From the NCBI GenBank assembly GCA_002413395.1, contig DHWX01000109.1:54841-118840 (forward strand): 64,000 nucleotides of DNA, in the 5' to 3' direction. The stretch comes from Polaromonas sp. UBA5171 (GTDB taxonomy: Bacteria; Pseudomonadota; Gammaproteobacteria; Burkholderiales; Burkholderiaceae_C). The position numbers were made by a program, and so were the translations under genes. The notes under the pieces were generated by a model. That model saw only the letters and a program-made list of their open reading frames with translations, was not told the DNA's origin and searched no databases. Positions 17,280-25,547 of this stretch are shown here, piece by piece; position 1 is the stretch's first letter; every line of letters begins with the position of its first letter.

Positions 17280-18834
17280 CTATTGTTGTAGCAAATGAGC
17301 GACTGAGGTTGGCATCGGCGGGGTGGGTGCAACCCCACCGCCTAGCGCGCGAATCAACGCCACCTGCGTGTCCAGTGCACGGCCTGCCAGATCCACTGCC
17401 AGACGGCGCTGGGCCAATACGCTGGTCTCCGCAGTCAGCACATTGAGGTAATTGCCCAGACCCGCCCGGTACCGCTGCATGGCAATATCGTAGGCGTCTT
17501 CCGCGGCTTGCCGGGCCGCAACCTGCTCGGCCTGCTGGCGGGCAATGCTCTGCAAAGATGCAGCCTGGTCGGCCACATCACGCACGGCGTCAATCACGGC
17601 GGCGTTGTAGCTTTCAACCGCCACATCGAGCTCGGCGGTTTTTCCGCGCGAGGTTGGCACGCAGCCGACCGGCGTCAAAAATCGGCAGACTCAGAGCCGG
17701 ACCCACGCCCCACTGCCGGCTACCCGCATCGATCAAGTTGCCCAAGCCAATACTGGAGAACCCGGCAAAGGCGACCAGATTGATATTGGGGTAAAACTGC
17801 GTTTTGGCATTCACTACATCTTTGGACGCGGCCTCGACACGCCAGCGCGCCGCTGCAATGTCAGCTCTGCGGCCCAGTAAATCGGCGGGAAGAGTGGCCG
17901 TAACAGCCACGTTTCTTATAGCTGCCTGATTAGAAGGAATAAGGGAAAAGTCACCAGTTGGCTGCCCAATCAGGGCGGCCAACGCGTTGCGCGTAAGCGC
18001 CATCTGCTCCTGCAGTGCCTCCAGTTGCAGGCGCGCCTCTGGCAGGCTGCCCTGGCTTTGACGCAGTTCCAGACGGGTGTCCAGCCCCGCATTCACGCGG
18101 TCTTGCACCAGCCTGAGGGTTTCCGTGCGTTGCGCCAAAGTGCGGCGCGCAACCAATACCTGCTCGTTCAGGCGTACCAGTTGGAAATAAGTGCGCGCCA
18201 CCTGGCTGGCCAGCAGCACGCGGGCGGCTTGGGCATCGGCATTGGCGGCATTCACGCTGCCCAGGGCGGCATCGAGCGCGGCGCGATTTTTACCAAAGAA
18301 ATCCATCTCCCAACTGGCATTGAGCTGGGCCGTTCCACTTTCCTGGATGGAACCGCCCAGCGGCGGCGGGTATAAGCTGTTGGCGGTGAAGCGCTGGCGC
18401 GTCATGTCAAGCTGGCCATTGAGCTGCGGCAAGATCGCCGCGTTGGCCGCTTCCGTGACAGCTTGGGCACGCGCCACCCGGGCCTGCGCGAGTTTCAGGC
18501 TGGGACTGGCTTCAAGAGCCTGGCCAATCAGGCGGTTGAGCGGTTCGTCGCCAAAGTCGCGCCACCATTCGGCATTGATCGTCACCGGCACATTCGCTTC
18601 AGTCGCTGGGGCCTGCAAGCCCAGCGACTGCGCATCGCGCATGCTGGACTTTGGCGTGATATCCGGCAGGTCAGCGCAACCTGACAGGCCGGTGGCTATC
18701 AGGCCCGCAGCCGCCAGACTGGCCGTGGCAACCACGGCCATGCGAAGCCAGGCCCGCCATAGCGGCAACAGGCGCTCTGCGTGCACAGGTGCGTCTGCCA
18801 AATGGTTTTGAGATGAGTGGGTCTTATTGCTCAT
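17280..18834 (-). pseudogene. NodT-family outer-membrane efflux lipoprotein, frameshifted
   Basis: The reading frame starting at 18834 (MSNKTHSSQ) encodes a lipoprotein signal with lipobox LSGC and most of a TolC-like channel (WWRDFGDEPLNRLIGQAL, LARAQ-type helical repeats). It reaches GPALSLPIFDAGRLRANLAR and then runs into a stop. The family continuation TAELDVAVESYNAAVIDAVRD is in another frame, down to 17280. A single extra base in the T5 run at 17639-17643 explains the break; removing it gives a seamless family sequence. Either this is a homopolymer sequencing error or the pump has lost its channel. The start overlaps the marR stop by 11 bp. Confidence 0.85.
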
Positions 18835-19342
18835 TTTTTTCAACCCGGGCATGCAGGGTTTGTGCAGTATCGAGAATGCGGCGCAAATAGCCTTTGAGGG
18901 TTTGCCACTCTTCAACCGTGAATCCGGCAAGACATTCGTTCTGGATGCTGCTGAGCACGGCCGGAATAGCCTTTGCCGCCTCGCAGCCCTCTTCCGTCAG
19001 TTCAAGGTGGACGACCCGACGGTCCTCGCACGAGCGCACGCGGCGGCACAGTCCCTTGGCTTCGAGGCGGTCGAGTAGACGTGTCATGGCGCCAGCATCA
19101 AGCTCACAGGTGCGCGCAAGTTCAGCCACAGTGCTGGCGGCACCGAGTTGCAGTTTGAGCAGCGGTACCCATTGGGCGTTGGTAAGTCCGTTAGGCTCCA
19201 TGCGGCGCTCCACCTCATGGGCTATGTGGTTCACGATCCTGCGCATCAGGTAGCCTAGGCTTTCCTTCGCCAGATAGCCTTGCGAACGGTAAAACTTTTC
19301 CGGTGCCACGGCAGCCCCAGAAGGGGTGTTATCGGATTTCAT
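18824..19342 (-). CDS. MarR-family transcriptional regulator of the efflux operon
   Basis: 172 residues from the ATG at 19342. Winged-helix core: LTNAQWVPLLKLQLGAASTVAELARTCELDAGAMTRLLDRLEAKGLCRR, then the wing SCEDRRVVHLELTEEG, both typical of MarR/EmrR. MarR proteins repress efflux genes and release on ligand binding. It is the first gene of the marR, nodT-type, emrA, emrB operon and lies immediately below a promoter whose -35 hexamer overlaps an inverted repeat, consistent with self-repression. Confidence 0.9.
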   Translation of the reverse strand: MKSDNTPSGAAVAPEKFYRSQGYLAKESLGYLMRRIVNHIAHEVERRMEPNGLTNAQWVPLLKLQLGAASTVAELARTCELDAGAMTRLLDRLEAKGLCRRVRSCEDRRVVHLELTEEGCEAAKAIPAVLSSIQNECLAGFTVEEWQTLKGYLRRILDTAQTLHARVEKNEQ

Positions 19343-19350
19343 AGTTTCCA

Positions 19351-19379
19351 ATATTAAATGCCTAGACAAATATTGTCAA
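19351..19379 (-). promoter_or_regulatory. Predicted sigma-70 promoter with overlapping MarR-type operator
   Basis: On the minus strand there is a perfect -35 TTGACA at 19379-19374, a 17-bp spacer and a -10 TAATAT at 19356-19351. The inverted repeat GACAA-ATA-TTGTC (19365-19377) overlaps the -35, the usual place for a MarR-family repressor. The predicted start at about 19344 leaves almost no leader before the ATG at 19342, so the message may be leaderless or nearly so. Confidence 0.6.
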
Positions 19380-19430
19380 GGCTTTGTTTGTATCGACAAC
19401 TTCTTGTGCCTTTTTTGACTAAACTTCCGT

Positions 19431-21215
19431 ATGGCTATTACTTCCCTTTCCAACGCTCCCAAGGGTGCACCCCGCTCCCTGTCGGGTCTGCTGCCGTTTC
19501 TGCGCCCTTATCGCGGCCGGATCGCGCTGGCGCTGTTTTTTCTAGTCATGGCTGCTGCCGCAACGCTGGTGTTCCCGCTGGCCTTGCGCGGACTGATCGA
19601 CGGCGGACTGACCGCGGCTGGGAAAGGGGAGCAACTGATGGCGCTGCGCACCCACTTTCTTGAACTGTTTGGTGTGGCTGCGGCGCTTGGGCTTTTTTCG
19701 GCAGGCCGCTTTTACATGGTGAGCTGGTTGGGCGAACGGGTGACGGCCGACTTGCGCAACGCGGTGTATGCCCATGTGTTGCAGCAAAGTCCCGAATTTT
19801 TTGAGACCACGCAAACCGGCGAGGTGCTGTCGCGCCTGACCGGCGACACCACGCTGGTGCAAACCGTAGTGGGCTCGTCACTCAGCATGGGCTTGCGCAA
19901 TGCGGTGATGGGCATAGGCGCGCTGATCATGCTGGTGGTCACCAACCCCTACCTGATGGTGCAGGTGCTGGGCGTTCTGGTGCTGGTTGTGTTGCCTTCG
20001 GTGTGGTTCGGGCGGCGCGTGCGCAAACTCTCGCGGGCCAGTCAGGACCGGGTTGCCGATTCCAGCGCGATTGCGGCCGAGGTGCTCAATGCGATTCCCG
20101 TGGTACAGAGCTACACCACTGAAGCCAGAGAGGCCGCGCGTTTTGACCGCTCGACCGCCGACGCTTTCAATACCGCCGTGCGCCGCACCAAGGCACGCTC
20201 GGTGCTGGTAGCCTTCATCATCATTGCCACATCGGCGGCGCTGCTGTGGGGCCTGTACCAGGGCACCGAAGCCGTCATACGCGGCGACATCAGCGCCGGT
20301 CACCTGGGCCAGACCGTGTTGTACGTGATTATTCTGGCCAGCGCGGCGGCCGTGCTGGGCGAGGTCTATGGCGATCTATTGCGCGCGGCCGGTGCCACCG
20401 AGCGACTGATGGAACTGCTCGAAGCGCGCTCACCTGTGATTTCTCCTTCAAATCCGGTTCCAGCCCAGGTAACACGGCTGGGAAGCACGATCAAATTCGA
20501 AGCCGTGACATTTCACTATCCATCACGTCCGACACAGCCCGCATTGAGCCACTTCAGCATGCGCGTAGTCTCCGGGGAAACTATCGCCATCGTGGGACCG
20601 AGTGGCGCTGGCAAGAGTACGGTATTTCAGTTGCTGCTGCGCTTTTACGACCCAAGCTCGGGCCGCATTGAACTGAACGGCGTGCGTACCGCTGACATGG
20701 CCCTGCATGACTTGCGACAGAGTATCGGCATCGTGCCGCAGGATGCCGTGATCTTCTCCACCAGCGCGCTGGAAAACATCCGCTATGGCAAGCCCGACGC
20801 GAGCGACGAAGAAACCAAAGCGGCGGCCCGGGCAGCATTCGCGCACGAATTCATCAGTGCGCTTCCCGAAGGCTATGACTCCTTTTTGGGCGAGCGCGGT
20901 GTGCGCCTCTCCGGCGGCCAGCGCCAACGCATCGCGATTGCGCGGGCGATGCTGAAAAACGCACCTCTGCTGCTGCTCGACGAAGCCACCAGCGCGCTCG
21001 ATGCCGAGAGTGAACGCACGGTGCAAGCGGCGCTGGAGTCAGCCATGAAGAACCGAACCACACTGGTCATTGCGCACCGCCTGGCCACGGTGCAAAAAGC
21101 CGACCGCATCCTGGTACTGGACCATGGTCAGCTGGTCGAGCAGGGGACCCATGCCGAGCTGGTAAGTCACGGTGGCATTTATGCGCGGCTGGCGGCATTG
21201 CAGTTCAACGCATGA
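19431..21215 (+). CDS. ABC exporter, fused permease-ATPase (MsbA/LmrA type)
   Basis: 594 residues. Six membrane helices (about 25-310, with ETTQTGEVLSRLTGD in the coupling region) are fused to a nucleotide-binding domain: Walker A GPSGAGKST (about 390), Q-loop IGIVPQDAVIF, signature RLSGGQRQRIAIARA, Walker B LLLLDEATSALD and H-loop IAHRLAT. It should act as a homodimer that exports lipid or a hydrophobic compound. It is divergent from marR; the 90 bp between them can hold both promoters. It ends before the gdhA promoter region. Confidence 0.92.
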   Translation: MAITSLSNAPKGAPRSLSGLLPFLRPYRGRIALALFFLVMAAAATLVFPLALRGLIDGGLTAAGKGEQLMALRTHFLELFGVAAALGLFSAGRFYMVSWLGERVTADLRNAVYAHVLQQSPEFFETTQTGEVLSRLTGDTTLVQTVVGSSLSMGLRNAVMGIGALIMLVVTNPYLMVQVLGVLVLVVLPSVWFGRRVRKLSRASQDRVADSSAIAAEVLNAIPVVQSYTTEAREAARFDRSTADAFNTAVRRTKARSVLVAFIIIATSAALLWGLYQGTEAVIRGDISAGHLGQTVLYVIILASAAAVLGEVYGDLLRAAGATERLMELLEARSPVISPSNPVPAQVTRLGSTIKFEAVTFHYPSRPTQPALSHFSMRVVSGETIAIVGPSGAGKSTVFQLLLRFYDPSSGRIELNGVRTADMALHDLRQSIGIVPQDAVIFSTSALENIRYGKPDASDEETKAAARAAFAHEFISALPEGYDSFLGERGVRLSGGQRQRIAIARAMLKNAPLLLLDEATSALDAESERTVQAALESAMKNRTTLVIAHRLATVQKADRILVLDHGQLVEQGTHAELVSHGGIYARLAALQFNA

Positions 21216-21259
21216 CCGTCACTCTTTCCCGATGCTGATGCCGTCGCAAATTTCATGCT

Positions 21260-21276
21260 TATGCATTCATTGCATA
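21260..21276. promoter_or_regulatory. Palindrome upstream of gdhA
   Basis: TATGCA-TTCAT-TGCATA, with 6-bp perfect arms and a 5-bp spacer, centred about 90 bp before the gdhA ATG. The size and position fit a dimeric repressor or activator site. I cannot name the regulator. Confidence 0.3.
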
Positions 21277-21356
21277 GAGATGAATCTAGTCGGCCTTGGA
21301 CAGTTCAATGCGGCAGGCATAAGCTCTCTATCTTGACTATCCATAAGGAGTTTTTT

Positions 21357-22673
21357 ATGTCACAGGTACCCGCCCGGGGCGAAAGCGCAATCGCCCCCGC
21401 CTCGTCGCTCCCGTCTTACCTTCAGGCCGACAACCTCGGACCCTGGGGCAACTACCTGCAGCAGGTTGACCGGGTCGTGCCCTATCTGGGCAATCTCGCG
21501 CGCTGGGCCGAAACCCTCAAGCGACCCAAACGAATACTGATTGTGGATGTTCCGATTCACATGGACGACGGCACGGTGGCGCACTTTGAAGGTTACCGGG
21601 TACAGCACAACGTGTCACGTGGTCCCGGTAAGGGTGGCGTGCGTTTTCACCAGGATGTCACACTTTCTGAAGTCATGGCGCTGGCTGCCTGGATGTCGGT
21701 CAAAAACGCGGTGGTGAATGTTCCTTACGGCGGCGCCAAAGGTGCCGTCCGGGTGGATCCGAAAATACTGTCGCGCGGCGAACTGGAACGCATGACGCGC
21801 CGCTACACCAGCGAAATCGGCATCATCATCGGCCCCAACAAGGATATTCCGGCGCCCGACGTCAACACCAACGATCAAATCATGGCATGGATGATGGACA
21901 CCTATTCCATGAACACTGGGTCCACGGCAACCGGCGTGGTCACTGGCAAGCCAGTTGACCTCGGCGGCTCGCTCGGTCGGCACGAGGCCACGGGCCGCGG
22001 CGTGTTCACTGTCGGCGCGGAAGCTGCAAGACACATCGGGCTGGTCATTTCGGGGTCGCGTGTTGCAGTGCAAGGCTTCGGCAATGTGGGCGGAGTCGCC
22101 GGCAAGCTGTTTGCCGAAGCAGGTGCGCACGTGGTCGCGGTGCAAGACCATGGCGGCACCATTTACCGCGAGGCCGGGCTTGATGTGCCGGAGCTGCTCA
22201 AGCACGTAAAGGAAACCGGCAGCGTGAGCGGCTTTGCACAGGCCGAAGTAATTGCCAATGATCAATTTTGGGATGTGGACTGCGACATCCTGATTCCGGC
22301 GGCGCTGGAGCAGCAAATTACCGCGACCAATGCCGGGCGTATCAAGGCGCGCATGATCATCGAAGGCGCCAATGGCCCAACCACGCCCGATGCCGACGAC
22401 ATCCTGCAAGAGCGCAATGTACTGGTGTTGCCTGACGTGATTGCCAACGCCGGCGGCGTCACCGTCAGCTACTTCGAATGGGTGCAGGATTTTTCCAGCT
22501 TCTTCTGGGACGAGGACGAAATCAATGCCCGCCTGGTCAAAATCATGAAAGGCGCTTTCGCCGCAGTATGGCAGGTAGCTCAGGAAAACAAGGTCAGTCT
22601 GCGCACCGCCGCGTTTATCGTGGCCTGCACACGCATCCTGCATACCCGCGAACTGCGCGGTCTTTATCCCTGA
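21357..22673 (+). CDS. gdhA: Glutamate dehydrogenase (Glu/Leu/Phe/Val dehydrogenase family)
   Basis: 438 residues from the ATG at 21357, which has AAGGAG about eight bases upstream. The substrate site [22 protein letters not shown], the catalytic lysine block [13 protein letters not shown] (about 125-137) and the Rossmann motif VQGFGNVGG are intact, and the C-terminus is complete. It interconverts 2-oxoglutarate plus ammonium and glutamate. Length and motifs fit the hexameric enzymes often annotated as NAD-type; cofactor choice is not certain from sequence. It is convergent with the DUF1178 gene, 16 bp apart. Confidence 0.93.
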   Translation: MSQVPARGESAIAPASSLPSYLQADNLGPWGNYLQQVDRVVPYLGNLARWAETLKRPKRILIVDVPIHMDDGTVAHFEGYRVQHNVSRGPGKGGVRFHQDVTLSEVMALAAWMSVKNAVVNVPYGGAKGAVRVDPKILSRGELERMTRRYTSEIGIIIGPNKDIPAPDVNTNDQIMAWMMDTYSMNTGSTATGVVTGKPVDLGGSLGRHEATGRGVFTVGAEAARHIGLVISGSRVAVQGFGNVGGVAGKLFAEAGAHVVAVQDHGGTIYREAGLDVPELLKHVKETGSVSGFAQAEVIANDQFWDVDCDILIPAALEQQITATNAGRIKARMIIEGANGPTTPDADDILQERNVLVLPDVIANAGGVTVSYFEWVQDFSSFFWDEDEINARLVKIMKGAFAAVWQVAQENKVSLRTAAFIVACTRILHTRELRGLYP

Positions 22674-22689
22674 TTAAAAAGAGCGCGGT

Positions 22690-23193
22690 TTATTGAAGGG
22701 TTTCCTTGACGCCTGAAAGTAGCGGCAAGGGAACAATATCAAGACCCTCTTCCAGCAAGTCCAGCACTTCCCGCACGTTGGCCTGACCGCGAATGCCACG
22801 CCGTTCAATCTCACCGTAATGCATGCGGCGCGCCTCGAGGGCAAAACGCTCACCAACATCTTCGGTGTTGGCCACCACATGGCGCAGAGCCCTGAGAAAG
22901 GCCGCCTGCTCGGCCGGGCTGGCACTGGCCGACACGTCCAGCACGGATTTCGTGCTGGACGTGTCGGCATTTTCCAGCGGTACGTTCCCGGTCGTGGCGT
23001 TGCGGGTTTGAGATCCAGCCTGTTCAGCGCCGAAATTGAGCCGCGGGGCGCTGGGCAACTTGTGAATGTCCTTGTCGCTGCACATGGGACATTCAATCAG
23101 ACCACGCGCAAGCTGCGTCTGGAAGTCGCCTTCAGACACAAACCAGCCTTCAAACGAATGCTGATGCGCGCACCGGAGGTTCAGGACTTTCAT
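22690..23193 (-). CDS. DUF1178 family protein
   Basis: 167 residues. It starts MKVLNLRCAHQHSFEGWF and has CPMC at about residue 38, so the N-terminal domain carries a Cys/His set (C8, H10, H12, C38, C41) like a small zinc ribbon. The C-terminal region (90-165) is helical, ending in a segment with an EVLDLLEEGLDIVPLPL block typical of the family. The function is unknown. The linker between the domains (residues 76-89) is encoded by a perfect inverted repeat, described separately. It lies downstream of the Nudix gene on the same strand. Confidence 0.85.
   Translation of the reverse strand: MKVLNLRCAHQHSFEGWFVSEGDFQTQLARGLIECPMCSDKDIHKLPSAPRLNFGAEQAGSQTRNATTGNVPLENADTSSTKSVLDVSASASPAEQAAFLRALRHVVANTEDVGERFALEARRMHYGEIERRGIRGQANVREVLDLLEEGLDIVPLPLLSGVKETLQ
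22928..22968. repeat. Perfect 18-bp inverted repeat inside the DUF1178 gene
   Basis: Left arm 22928-22945 (GCCGACACGTCCAGCACG) and right arm 22951-22968 are exact reverse complements with a 5-bp loop. On the coding strand it encodes 14 residues, ADTSSTKSVLDVSA, in the linker of DUF1178. Such a strong stem in a coding region is unusual. It could come from a small palindromic duplication or act as an RNA hairpin. Confidence 0.9.
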
Positions 23194-23211
23194 AAGGCTA
23201 TTATCACGGAG

Positions 23212-23826
23212 CTACTGCGGCGCCGCTTCTTGCCAGTTCAACACCCACATGCCTGACAACACGTTTTGCAGCCATAGCATCCCGGTCAGCGTCTTCGCGT
23301 CAGTCACCTGACCATTGGCACACAAGGCCAAAACTTCGTCGGGAGAAGCTATAAAAACGTCCAGAAATTCATCCACGTCCAGCTTGCGTTCGCCCAGGGT
23401 CAACCCGCGCGCAAACCAGACATCGATAAACTCGGTCGAATAGGAAATAGCCGGATGCAACACTCCGGCCCGTGCCCACAGGCGCGCCGTGTAGCCGGTT
23501 TCCTCCCGCAGTTCACGCTGCGCACAGGCCAGCGACGCCTCGCCAGGGTCGAGTTTGCCCGCCGGAAATTCGAGCATGACAGCCTGTACCGGATAGCGGT
23601 ATTGACGCTCAAGCACCAGTTGGCCATTGTCCAACTGCGCCACCACCATCACCGCACCGGGATGAACTATATATTCACGACCAGCATGGGTGCCATCAGG
23701 CAGCCTGACAATATCGCGGCGCACCTGAAGAAAGTCTCCCTTGAGGACTTCTTCAGAGCTTATTTTTGTTTCTGCCAAGTGGGCATTGAGCGCACTTTCC
23801 TGATCAGGACATTGCACGGAAGTCAT
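23212..23826 (-). CDS. Nudix hydrolase, ADP-ribose pyrophosphatase type
   Basis: 204 residues. The Nudix box GKLDPGEASLACAQRELREETGY (about 113-135) matches G-x5-E-x7-R-E-x2-E-E-x-G. The upstream EFPAGKLDPGE and the downstream proline region LHPAISYSTEFIDVW are typical of ADP-ribose pyrophosphatases, which hydrolyse ADP-ribose to AMP and ribose phosphate. Its start overlaps the DUF2818 stop by 4 bp (ATGA), so it is the distal part of the nuo-DUF2818 transcript, as is common in this order. Confidence 0.9.
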   Translation of the reverse strand: MTSVQCPDQESALNAHLAETKISSEEVLKGDFLQVRRDIVRLPDGTHAGREYIVHPGAVMVVAQLDNGQLVLERQYRYPVQAVMLEFPAGKLDPGEASLACAQRELREETGYTARLWARAGVLHPAISYSTEFIDVWFARGLTLGERKLDVDEFLDVFIASPDEVLALCANGQVTDAKTLTGMLWLQNVLSGMWVLNWQEAAPQ

Positions 23827-24014
23827 TCGTGATGTCTAAAATGGTAGCGACGGGTGAAGCCGGGGAACGAAAAAGCCAGGAATAGCGGGCCCGTGAGGGC
23901 ATAAAACTCCCAAACCTGTGGCGCAATTTGGCCACTGCGCTGCTCAAGATACCGCCCAATGCCCCCGACCATGAAATACCAGACAACCAGCCAGACCGAC
24001 GCGGTTTGAGTCAT
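23823..24014 (-). CDS. DUF2818 family membrane protein, internally shortened
   Basis: 63 residues. Both ends match DUF2818, the small membrane protein encoded after nuoN in Burkholderiales: the start MTQTASVWLVV and the end YFMVGGIGRYLEQRSGQIAPQVWEFYALTG..FPGFTRRY. Family members known to me are about 100 residues, with roughly 35 more between VWLV and the WYF segment; here the two join in frame at about residue 11. The missing part includes one predicted helix and a charged loop. The protein may still be made, but it has probably lost the first transmembrane unit. A family variant cannot be excluded. Confidence 0.65.
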   Translation of the reverse strand: MTQTASVWLVVWYFMVGGIGRYLEQRSGQIAPQVWEFYALTGPLFLAFSFPGFTRRYHFRHHE

Positions 24015-24024
24015 GCCCTGACTT

Positions 24025-25527
24025 CTAACTCCCCAAGGACTTGACGATGCTGCTGATCGATTGCGTGCACAGGTTCATCAAACGACCGGGCACAATGCCC
24101 AGAATCAGGATCAGCGCACCGTTGATCGCCAGCACAACCCTGGCGTCAGCAGGCGCCGAGATCGGTTGGGTGTTGGGGCTTTGGGATTTGTCAAAGTACA
24201 TTACCTTGACCACCCGCAGGTAATAGAAAGCACCAATCAGCGCCATGATCACCGCAAAAATGACCAGTACCAGATAACTGGTTTTTTCTGACGCAATCAG
24301 CGCCTGCAAAACACCCAGTTTTGCATAAAAACCCACCAGTGGCGGCAAGCCGGCCAGTGAGAACATGCTGATGGCCATGACGCCAGCGTACAGCGGGCTG
24401 CGCTGATTCAAGCCAGCCAGATCAGAAATCTCTTCAGACTCGTGTCCGGCACGGGCCAGGAGCAGGATGATCCCGAATGCGCTCAGTGTAGTGAGCACAT
24501 AAGTCACAGCGTAGAACATGGCGGCGCCATACGCAGATTCGGTATTGATCTGGTTGCCATTGATCACCCCCGCCAACAAGCCGAGCAGCAAAAAACCCAT
24601 TTGCGAAATCGTTGAAAAAGCCAGCATCCGCTTGAGGTTGGTCTGGGCAACCGCCGCCAGGTTGCCGACAATCAGGGAGCCGACGGCCATCAATGCCAGC
24701 ATCTGCTGCCAGTCAATGGCCAGTGGCAACAGGCCTTCCACCAGCAAACGAATGAGAATGGCGAACGCCGCGAGTTGCGGTGCGCCACCGATCAACAGTG
24801 TCACAGCTGTCGGCGCACCCTGATAAACGTCCGGCAACCACATATGGAAAGGCACTGCACCCAGCTTGAAGGCCAGACCTGCCACGATAAACACCAAACC
24901 GAATACCAGCACCTGGTGCTTGACCTGACGACTGGCAATCGCGTTGAACACTTCATTCAGGTCCAGTGATCCGGTCGCACCATACAGCATTGACATGCCA
25001 TAAAGCAGGAAACCCGAGGCCAATGCGCCGAGCACAAAGTACTTCATTGCCGCTTCCGTGGCCGTTGCATGATCCCTTCGCAAGGCCACCAGCGCGTAGC
25101 TCGAAAGCGTAAACAGTTCCAGGCCCATGTAGATGAGAAGGAAATTGTGACCCGAAATCATGACAAACATGCCCAGCAATGCAAACATGCTGAGCGTGAA
25201 GAATTCACCACCGCGCAGCATTTCGCGATCTGCGGCGTAGGGTCGACCATAGACCAGCGTAACCATCACGGCGATGCTGGCAAAGCACTTGAGCCAACTG
25301 CCCATCGGGTCGCTGACCACCATGTTGCCGAAGCCGTAGAAGGTTTGGCCACCCATCGCAGAGCGGACTTCCATGGCTGCCACCACGGCCAGCGTCAACA
25401 ACGTCAGGACATAGGTACCGGTACGGCGTGGCGTTTTGATTCCGAGATCGACCAGCGCAATCACGCTGGCCATGACCAAGAGAACGATTTCGGGGTAAAC
25501 CGCGACCCAGCTGAGTTTGTCAATCAT
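24025..25527 (-). CDS. nuoN: NADH-quinone oxidoreductase subunit N
   Basis: 500 residues, about 14 membrane helices, last gene of the nuo operon. It has the antiporter-like core (LGLELFTLSSYALVALRR, the lysine in AMKYFVLGALASGFLLYG and LKRMLAFSTISQMGFLLLG) and belongs to the proton-translocating membrane arm. It is 20 bp after nuoM. Confidence 0.95.
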   Translation of the reverse strand: MIDKLSWVAVYPEIVLLVMASVIALVDLGIKTPRRTGTYVLTLLTLAVVAAMEVRSAMGGQTFYGFGNMVVSDPMGSWLKCFASIAVMVTLVYGRPYAADREMLRGGEFFTLSMFALLGMFVMISGHNFLLIYMGLELFTLSSYALVALRRDHATATEAAMKYFVLGALASGFLLYGMSMLYGATGSLDLNEVFNAIASRQVKHQVLVFGLVFIVAGLAFKLGAVPFHMWLPDVYQGAPTAVTLLIGGAPQLAAFAILIRLLVEGLLPLAIDWQQMLALMAVGSLIVGNLAAVAQTNLKRMLAFSTISQMGFLLLGLLAGVINGNQINTESAYGAAMFYAVTYVLTTLSAFGIILLLARAGHESEEISDLAGLNQRSPLYAGVMAISMFSLAGLPPLVGFYAKLGVLQALIASEKTSYLVLVIFAVIMALIGAFYYLRVVKVMYFDKSQSPNTQPISAPADARVVLAINGALILILGIVPGRLMNLCTQSISSIVKSLGS

Positions 25528-25547
25528 CTGAAATTGTTATGAATAGG

